Of a stretch of 10,027 nt of DNA, positions 6,056 through 10,027 are shown piece after piece. Made by a program: the position numbers and the translations under genes. Origin of the DNA: an uncultured Clostridia bacterium (GTDB taxonomy: Bacteria > Bacillota > Clostridia > Lachnospirales > CAG-274); contig CAMOYW010000017.1 in assembly GCA_946630405.1 (NCBI GenBank), positions 1 through 10,027 of the forward strand. Direction: 5' to 3'. Every line of letters begins with the position of its first letter. Within the stretch, counting starts at the first letter, position 1. The notes under the pieces were generated by a model, which was not told the DNA's origin, did not search any database, and saw only the letters and a program-made list of their open reading frames with translations.

Positions 6056-7573
6056 ATGAAAAGATTTGTAATGCTGTGTACGGCGCTGTCCCTTTTGTTT
6101 ACGGTAAACACAGCGGCGTATAGGCAAAGGGTAGGGGATATAGACAACAACAGAGCGGTCAATGAAAAAGATGCCGCATTGCTTCTTCGCTCGGTGCTTT
6201 CGGAAGAGAAGATAGCGCCCCTTTATACATTTGATGTGTACGATGTGGACGGGAACGGGGAAAAGGACACGCAAGATGCCGTTGCCATATTGAATAATTC
6301 CTTTACGGAGCGCAAACATCAAGTCGTGCCCGTAGACAGTGTGCGTGCCGCAAAGATGGATTCCTTTATCGAGTATATATTCACTCTTGAGGACGGAGAT
6401 CCTTCAAACGGAAGTGCTTGGAACACCGAGGGAACTTCTGCGTTTAAATGGTCGTATATCAACGGATGTATTGCAAGTGCGTTTATACGGCTGTATGAAG
6501 CGACGGGAAACGAAAAATACAAAAGCTATGCCGATAATTATATGTACGGCTTTATCAACGAGGACGGAAGTTTCAAGTCGGGTGTGACCAACGGTAAAAA
6601 TGTGGTCAATCCCGCAAAATTTGCCCTTGACGATATCAACAGCGGAAAGTCTATGCTTGAATTTATCGCATACAAGAGCGAACATTCCGAGGCATATAAA
6701 GCATTTTTGACCGATGTACTGCACAATACCGTTATAGACGGATATAATGCTTTGCGTACTTCCGAGGGGAATTATTTCCATAAGGCGACTTATCCCTGTC
6801 AGGTGTGGCTTGACGGCACCTATATGGTCATGCCTTTTCTCATGCAGTATGAGTATGACATCAATAAAGGTGAAGGAGCCGATATGGTGAGCGACGATGT
6901 GACAAAGCAATTTAGGACCGTATACGAAAAGCTTCGGGATAAGGATACGGGACTATATTACCATGGCTATTGCTCATACAACGACCCCAAAAGTAAAGAC
7001 TATAACGAAAACAAGAAATATAATTGGGCAAGTTACAATACCAAAAATCCCGGGTGTTCCCAGTGTGTATGGCTGAGAGGTCAGGCGTGGTATGCCATGG
7101 CACTTATAGATACCATAGAGCTTATGGAGGAGGGCGAGAACAAAGCGACACTTATTGAAATATATAAGGAGCTTATGGACAGCATTCTTAATTATCAAAA
7201 CGAAAACGGTATGTGGCGACAGGTGATAGACGGTGAAGCGGCTTCCGAAAACTATTTTGAGACCAGCGGAACGGCGGGTATTGCCTATGCTTTGATGAAG
7301 GGCTATAATCTCAACCTATTGAGCGAAAAGTACTATAATGCCGGTTTAAAAGCTTTTAATTCGGTTGTGGACAATAAGCTTTCATCGTCCGTCAAAAACG
7401 GGAAAACCGTTTACACACTTAAAGATATATGCCAGATGGCGGGACTTGACGATAAAGGCAGAGACGGCTCCTATACCTACTATACAAGCCGTACCGTGAA
7501 TATAAGTAACGATGCCAAGGGTATAGCACCCCTGCTTCTTGCATACAGCGAAGTGCTAAAGCACGATCAATAG
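6056..7573 (+). CDS. Secreted GH88/GH105 unsaturated-uronyl hydrolase with N-terminal dockerin
   Basis: The product has 505 residues. After a signal peptide (MKRF plus hydrophobic core, cleavage near residue 21) comes a dockerin type I-like pair of calcium loops: DIDNNRAVNEKD (28-39) and DVDGNGEKDTQD (63-74). From about 100 to 500 it resembles the GH88/GH105 alpha6/alpha6 barrel (YteR-like), which removes the unsaturated uronic acid left by polysaccharide lyases. Visible hallmarks are WLDGTYMVMPFL (251-262, candidate catalytic Asp253), YYHGY with His303, WLRGQAWYAMAL (339-350), GMWRQVID (385-392) and FETSGTAGIAYAL (401-413). The ATG at 6056 is 4 bases after the previous stop, with only AAAGG close by, so reinitiation is likely. 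In-frame TTG codons at 6038 and 6041 near a GGAG are alternatives. The exact substrate (rhamnogalacturonan, glucuronyl or other) cannot be read. Confidence 0.88.
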   Translation: MKRFVMLCTALSLLFTVNTAAYRQRVGDIDNNRAVNEKDAALLLRSVLSEEKIAPLYTFDVYDVDGNGEKDTQDAVAILNNSFTERKHQVVPVDSVRAAKMDSFIEYIFTLEDGDPSNGSAWNTEGTSAFKWSYINGCIASAFIRLYEATGNEKYKSYADNYMYGFINEDGSFKSGVTNGKNVVNPAKFALDDINSGKSMLEFIAYKSEHSEAYKAFLTDVLHNTVIDGYNALRTSEGNYFHKATYPCQVWLDGTYMVMPFLMQYEYDINKGEGADMVSDDVTKQFRTVYEKLRDKDTGLYYHGYCSYNDPKSKDYNENKKYNWASYNTKNPGCSQCVWLRGQAWYAMALIDTIELMEEGENKATLIEIYKELMDSILNYQNENGMWRQVIDGEAASENYFETSGTAGIAYALMKGYNLNLLSEKYYNAGLKAFNSVVDNKLSSSVKNGKTVYTLKDICQMAGLDDKGRDGSYTYYTSRTVNISNDAKGIAPLLLAYSEVLKHDQ

Positions 7574-7579
7574 TTTTAT

Positions 7580-7608
7580 TTGCATTTCTCATTACAATGT
7601 GATATAAT
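7580..7608 (+). promoter_or_regulatory. Promoter of rnpB
   Basis: TTGCAT (7580-7585), 17 bases, TATAAT (7603-7608). The -10 is perfect and the -35 matches at TTG only. The expected transcript start near 7614-7616 coincides with the 5' strand of helix P1. No terminator separates it from the upstream operon, so some read-through is possible. Confidence 0.75.
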
Positions 7609-7613
7609 CACAC

Positions 7614-7942
7614 AGTCAGTCGGGCAGGCGATCGCGCCCTTTGGGTGAGGAAAGTCCGAGCTCCGCAGAGCAGGATGCCGGGTAACGCCCGGTGGAGGCG
7701 ACTCCAAGGCAAGTGCAACAGAAATAAACCGCCGTTTACGGTAAGGGTGGAAAGGCAGCGTAAGAGACTACCGCACCTACGGTAACGCAGGTGGCTATGT
7801 AAACCCCATCCGGAGCAAGTTCGATATAAAGTGTTGAGGCTGCTCGCCAAGCTTTAGGTACAGAACGCATGAGAATGTCGGCAACGACATTACCAGATAG
7901 ATGATCGCTTAATACAGAACTCGGCTTACAGCCCGGCTGATG
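7614..7942 (+). ncRNA. rnpB: RNase P RNA, bacterial class A
   Basis: This is the catalytic RNA that trims the 5' leader from precursor tRNAs. Conserved landmarks occur in order: GAGGAAAGTCC (7647-7657), a GTAAC-loop hairpin (7679-7693), GTGCAACAGAAA (7713-7724), GGTAAGGGTGGAAAGG (7740-7755), GGAGCAAG (7812-7819) and ACAGAA (7914-7919) followed by CTCGGCTTACAG. The two ends close as helix P1: TCAGTCGGGC (7616-7625) with GCCCGGCTGA (7931-7940), one G-U pair. The overall order fits class A rather than the Bacillus-type class B. The ends are estimates to within a few bases. Confidence 0.97.
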
Positions 7943-7970
7943 ATAATTGAATATAGGGTATTTTTAAATT

Positions 7971-8010
7971 AAAAAGTATTAGTCTTCGAATAGGAGTCTG
8001 ATACTTTTTT
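7971..8010 (+). terminator. Intrinsic terminator of rnpB
   Basis: AAAAAGTATTAG (7971-7982) pairs with CTGATACTTTTT (7998-8009), 12 positions with one G-U pair, and the descending arm ends in six Ts. It lies about 30 bases after helix P1. The A-run on the ascending side means it could also stop minus-strand transcription. Confidence 0.8.
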
Positions 8011-8071
8011 GATTTTTATTGAATAAAAACAATGAAAATTAAAAATTGTATAGGAAGACAGGAATATAAAT

Positions 8072-8201
8072 TAATACTAAAACTCCATAGTAATCTTTAT
8101 ATTTTTATCTATCAAAAACGGTGGAACGACACACAGGTCGTTCCCTACAAATTACATAATAATATTCTAAATGTAAAGATTTCTACGATGAATTAGTATT
8201 A
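8072..8201. repeat. Long imperfect inverted-repeat element with central hairpin (MITE-like)
   Basis: The arms at 8072-8104 and 8169-8201 match at 26 of 33 positions when one is reverse-complemented; both outer ends read TAATACTAA inward. At the centre is a perfect 8-base stem, GGAACGAC (8123-8130) and GTCGTTCC (8137-8144), with an ACACAG loop. The centres of the arms and of the hairpin differ by only 3 bases, so the whole 130-base unit can fold back on itself. It has no coding capacity. It may be a non-autonomous transposon remnant or a structured RNA; the sequence alone does not decide. Confidence 0.65.
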
Positions 8202-8415
8202 GTTTTACTAAAACAAAGGTAACTTTTGAATGTGTAATTCCCCGAGATGATGCCCCAAGCATATATAATATGTCACTTGCTGTCAATGGTCGATTATAAT
8301 TTTTTCAATATGTCTATAATTTCTGACGTAATTCTTTGTCGTCAATTTGATTTGGAGCGGGTTTTCTACTGTTGCTTGTGTTACCGACACAAAAACACCC
8401 TTTCGGGTGGGGATG

Positions 8416-8452
8416 AAAAAAGGATGCGAAGAAATCTCTTGCATCCTTTTTC
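8416..8452 (-). terminator. Terminator of the MATE transporter gene, probably bidirectional
   Basis: AAAAAGGATGC (8417-8427) and GCATCCTTTTT (8441-8451) form an 11-base stem. On the minus strand it begins 2 bases after the stop codon and ends in a run of six Us, a standard intrinsic terminator. On the plus strand the stem also ends in Ts, so it could block transcription from the rnpB side. Confidence 0.88.
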
Positions 8453-8453
8453 C

Positions 8454-9809
8454 TTAAAGATTTTTTATTACCTTTTTGTTTAGATTTAAGAAGAATATCA
8501 TAGACAGTGATACGGATGCTATTTCGGCTATTGCGAAAGAGAACCATACATTGTTTACGTTTCCCGTGAGGGAAAGAAGGTAGGCGGCGGGCAAAAGGAA
8601 AACGATCTGTCTTGTGAGAGATACAAACATACTGAGCATACTTTTGCCGAGTGCCTGAAATACGGACAGGCATATTATGCTGACTCCCGCAAAAAGGAAG
8701 TGAATGCTTATCGTTCTGAGTGCGGGTACGCCTATTGCAAGCATTTCCTCGGATGCTTTGAACATCATAAGCATGGGTGTGGGGAAAAGCTGCATAATGA
8801 TAAAGCCCGCTATCATCATACCTACGGCATAAACCATGCTGAGCTTTACGGTTTTTATTAAGCGCTCGCTGTTTCTTGCACCGTAGCTGTACGCAACTAT
8901 GGGGACCATGCCGTTGTTTAAGCCGAATACGGGCATAAATACGAAGCTTTGAAGCTTGAAGTATACACCGAATACGGCAGCTGCCGTGGAGGTAAAGCCC
9001 ATAAGTATCTTATTCATACCGTATACCATCACAGAGCCTACCGAAGCCATTATGATAGAGGGTATGCTTATGGAAAGGATATTGCCTATGGTCTTTCCGT
9101 GAGGCTTGAAGCCTTTAAATTCAAAGTCTATTTCGTGGTTTTTCTTAAGATTTATGATTACTGCAAGAACACCTGCGATACATTGACCTATGACCGTTGC
9201 GATAGCGGCACCTGCAATCCCCATTTTGGGCACGCCCGCATACCCGAAAATGAATATGGGGTCGAGTATTATGTTGATTATGGCACCTGTGCTTTGGGTT
9301 ATCATGGTGTACAGCGTTTTTCCGGTGGACTGGAGAAGCTTCTCAAATGTCATTTGTGTGAAAAAGCCGAATGAACATATACATACGATGCGAAGGTAGG
9401 TCACGCCGCCGTTGGCTATTTCGGCTTCTTTGGTTTGAGAGTGCATAAAGGGCTTTGCGGCAAACAAACCGAGTGCCACAAATATTAAGAACATAATTAC
9501 GGCTATGAATATACCGTTCATTGCCGCTTTTTTTACGCCTTCGTTATCCTTTGCTCCGAGGCACCTTGAAAGCACGGCATTCATACCTACACCGAGACCC
9601 GTTCCCATACTTATCATAAATGTTTGCATGGGAAAGGCGAGGGATACGCTTGTAAGGGCGTGCTCGTTTATCTGTGCCACAAATATACTGTCTACAATGT
9701 TGTAAAGGGACTGCACTATCATGGATATTATCATGGGCAAAGCCATGGTGATGAGCAGTTTATTTATGGGCATAGTGCCCATTTTATTTTCTTTTATGGT
9801 TTCGGACAT
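8454..9809 (-). CDS. MATE-family multidrug/toxin efflux transporter
   Basis: The product has 451 residues, the usual size for the family, with about twelve hydrophobic segments. It would sit in the cytoplasmic membrane and export small compounds using a Na+ or H+ gradient. MATE/MatE hallmarks are the N-terminal ALPMIISMIVQSLYNIVDSIFV (23-44, with Pro25 and Asp40), MGTGLGVGMNAVLSRCLGAK (68-87), an ILDPIFIFGYAGVPKMGIAGAA stretch (181-202) and FGLNNGMVPIVAYSYGAR (295-312), which is the second-half equivalent. The overall look is nearest the DinF/MepA-like branch. The start at 9809 is chosen because GGGAGG lies 5 bases before it; the adjacent ATG at 9812 leaves only 2. A longer open frame runs upstream to 9992, but it lies in an inverted-repeat element and lacks a family-like sequence. 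The substrate is unknown and no regulator gene is adjacent in the window. Confidence 0.93.
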   Translation of the reverse strand: MSETIKENKMGTMPINKLLITMALPMIISMIVQSLYNIVDSIFVAQINEHALTSVSLAFPMQTFMISMGTGLGVGMNAVLSRCLGAKDNEGVKKAAMNGIFIAVIMFLIFVALGLFAAKPFMHSQTKEAEIANGGVTYLRIVCICSFGFFTQMTFEKLLQSTGKTLYTMITQSTGAIINIILDPIFIFGYAGVPKMGIAGAAIATVIGQCIAGVLAVIINLKKNHEIDFEFKGFKPHGKTIGNILSISIPSIIMASVGSVMVYGMNKILMGFTSTAAAVFGVYFKLQSFVFMPVFGLNNGMVPIVAYSYGARNSERLIKTVKLSMVYAVGMMIAGFIIMQLFPTPMLMMFKASEEMLAIGVPALRTISIHFLFAGVSIICLSVFQALGKSMLSMFVSLTRQIVFLLPAAYLLSLTGNVNNVWFSFAIAEIASVSLSMIFFLNLNKKVIKNL

Positions 9810-9814
9810 CATTA

Positions 9815-9820
9815 CCTCCC
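9815..9820 (-). promoter_or_regulatory. Ribosome binding site deciding the MATE start
   Basis: On the minus strand this is GGGAGG, 5 bases before the ATG at 9809 and only 2 before the ATG at 9812. It supports 9809. Its GGGAG can also pair with CTCCC of the upstream hairpin. Confidence 0.8.
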
Positions 9821-9827
9821 GTTTAAT

Positions 9828-9856
9828 AAGGGAGCCGTGAGATCCACAGCTCCCTT
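9828..9856 (-). promoter_or_regulatory. Leader hairpin before the MATE gene
   Basis: AAGGGAGC (9828-9835) and GCTCCCTT (9849-9856) form a perfect 8-base stem, extended after one mismatch by GTG/CAC. On the minus strand the stem ends 7 bases before the ribosome site. Its 3' arm (CTCCC) could instead pair with GGGAG of the ribosome site across a 9-base loop, so two exclusive folds are possible. It might also be a weak terminator in either direction: TTTTAT follows on the plus strand, TTATTAAA on the minus strand. Confidence 0.6.
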
Positions 9857-9862
9857 TTATAC

Positions 9863-10027
9863 TAAGGAAGCACTGATTAATTCGCTTGAAGTAGATTTGA
9901 GATAATGTCACCGCAGACAAGGAAAAGACCCGAGGACATAGCCATAAGCTATGTTGAGGGGCTTTGACGCAGTATGCGGTGACATTAGCCAAATATACGA
10001 AAGATTAATTAAATCAGTGTTTCCCTA
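9863..10027. mobile_element. MITE-like inverted-repeat element at the window edge
   Basis: The 165 bases from TA (9863-9864) to TA (10026-10027) form one dyad centred at 9945. The outer 16 bases match at 14 positions: TAAGGAAGCACTGATT at the left, against the complement of the right end, TAGGGAAACACTGATT. An inner perfect pair, TAATGTCACCGCA (9903-9915) with TGCGGTGACATTA (9975-9987), and a central ACATAGC/GCTATGT hairpin (9936-9954) share the same centre without any gap. By hand about 48 of 80 positions agree. There is no transposase. TA at both ends would fit a Tc1/mariner or IS630-type target site, but this is inference, and the right boundary coincides with the window end. Confidence 0.75.

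Larger units (their letters stand above)
7946..8415. other. Gene-free region after rnpB
   Basis: About 470 AT-rich bases without a credible gene. They hold the rnpB terminator (7971-8010), a long imperfect inverted-repeat element (8072-8201), and two short hairpins near the MATE terminator: TTGTGT/ACACAA (8376-8392) and CACCC/GGGTG (8396-8409). TATAAT-like hexamers at 8264, 8295 and 8315 have no convincing -35 partner. I see nothing further in 8202-8370. Confidence 0.7.

Noticed and set aside
5350..6162. 270-residue minus-strand open frame
   Set aside because: Antisense to the repeat-tailed stalk protein and the start of the GH105 gene. The hydrophobic composition comes from the acidic, Tyr-rich sense codons, and no family features were seen.
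6404..6910. 168-residue minus-strand open frame
   Set aside because: A shadow of the GH88/GH105 coding sequence without a ribosome site.
8202..8370. Small-RNA promoter from the TATAAT-like hexamers at 8264, 8295 and 8315
   Set aside because: None has a recognisable -35 at 16-18 bases, and AT-rich spacer DNA yields such hexamers by chance.
8247..8483. 78-residue plus-strand open frame after rnpB
   Set aside because: It has no ribosome site, runs through the terminator and into the 3' end of the MATE gene, and has a low-complexity product.
9624..9905. 93-residue plus-strand open frame
   Set aside because: Antisense to the MATE N-terminal region, the leader hairpin and one element arm; no motif or ribosome site.
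9810..9992. N-terminal extension of the MATE protein by up to 61 residues
   Set aside because: It is encoded by the inverted-repeat element and leader hairpin, has no ribosome site, and is unlike MATE N-termini.

Overview
The window looks like a chromosomal segment of a gut-type Bacillota, class Clostridia. The evidence is moderate base composition, strong GGAGG-type ribosome sites, TTGACA/TATAAT promoters, lysine synthesis through LL-diaminopimelate aminotransferase, a DegV-family protein, a class A RNase P RNA, and a secreted enzyme carrying a dockerin. No genus can be fixed from sequence alone.

Layout. On the left, positions 1-1010 (minus strand) hold the first three quarters of glmM (phosphoglucosamine mutase), cut by the window edge. 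An intergenic region of about 256 bases carries two divergent promoters, one for glmM and one for a plus-strand operon. That operon runs from 1267 to 7573 with almost no gaps: a type Ic aspartate aminotransferase, dapL and a DegV-family protein, joined by two 4-base ATGA overlaps. After a 14-base gap come two exported proteins: a 'stalk' (copper amine oxidase N-terminal-like) protein with a tail of about eight 40-residue repeats, and a GH88/GH105 unsaturated-uronyl hydrolase with a dockerin-like module right after its signal peptide. rnpB follows on the same strand with its own promoter and a terminator. The roughly 500 bases after rnpB contain no credible gene, but hold a long imperfect inverted-repeat element and a cluster of hairpins. 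The right end is a minus-strand MATE-family transporter. A 165-base, near-perfectly centred inverted-repeat element (MITE-like) lies just upstream of it and reaches the window edge.

How the genes fit. The aminotransferase and DapL are both PLP enzymes of amino-acid metabolism: aspartate formation, and the direct tetrahydrodipicolinate to LL-diaminopimelate step that feeds lysine and peptidoglycan. GlmM feeds UDP-GlcNAc and so also serves the cell wall. DegV/FakB-type proteins bind fatty acids. The two exported proteins look like a surface or polysaccharide-degrading add-on at the end of the operon, and the link between the halves may be only positional.

The most unusual items are the repeat-tailed stalk protein next to a dockerin-bearing GH105 enzyme, the two long-palindrome elements, and a possible pair of competing hairpins in the MATE leader. 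No CRISPR array, tRNA, prophage or defence cassette was recognised.
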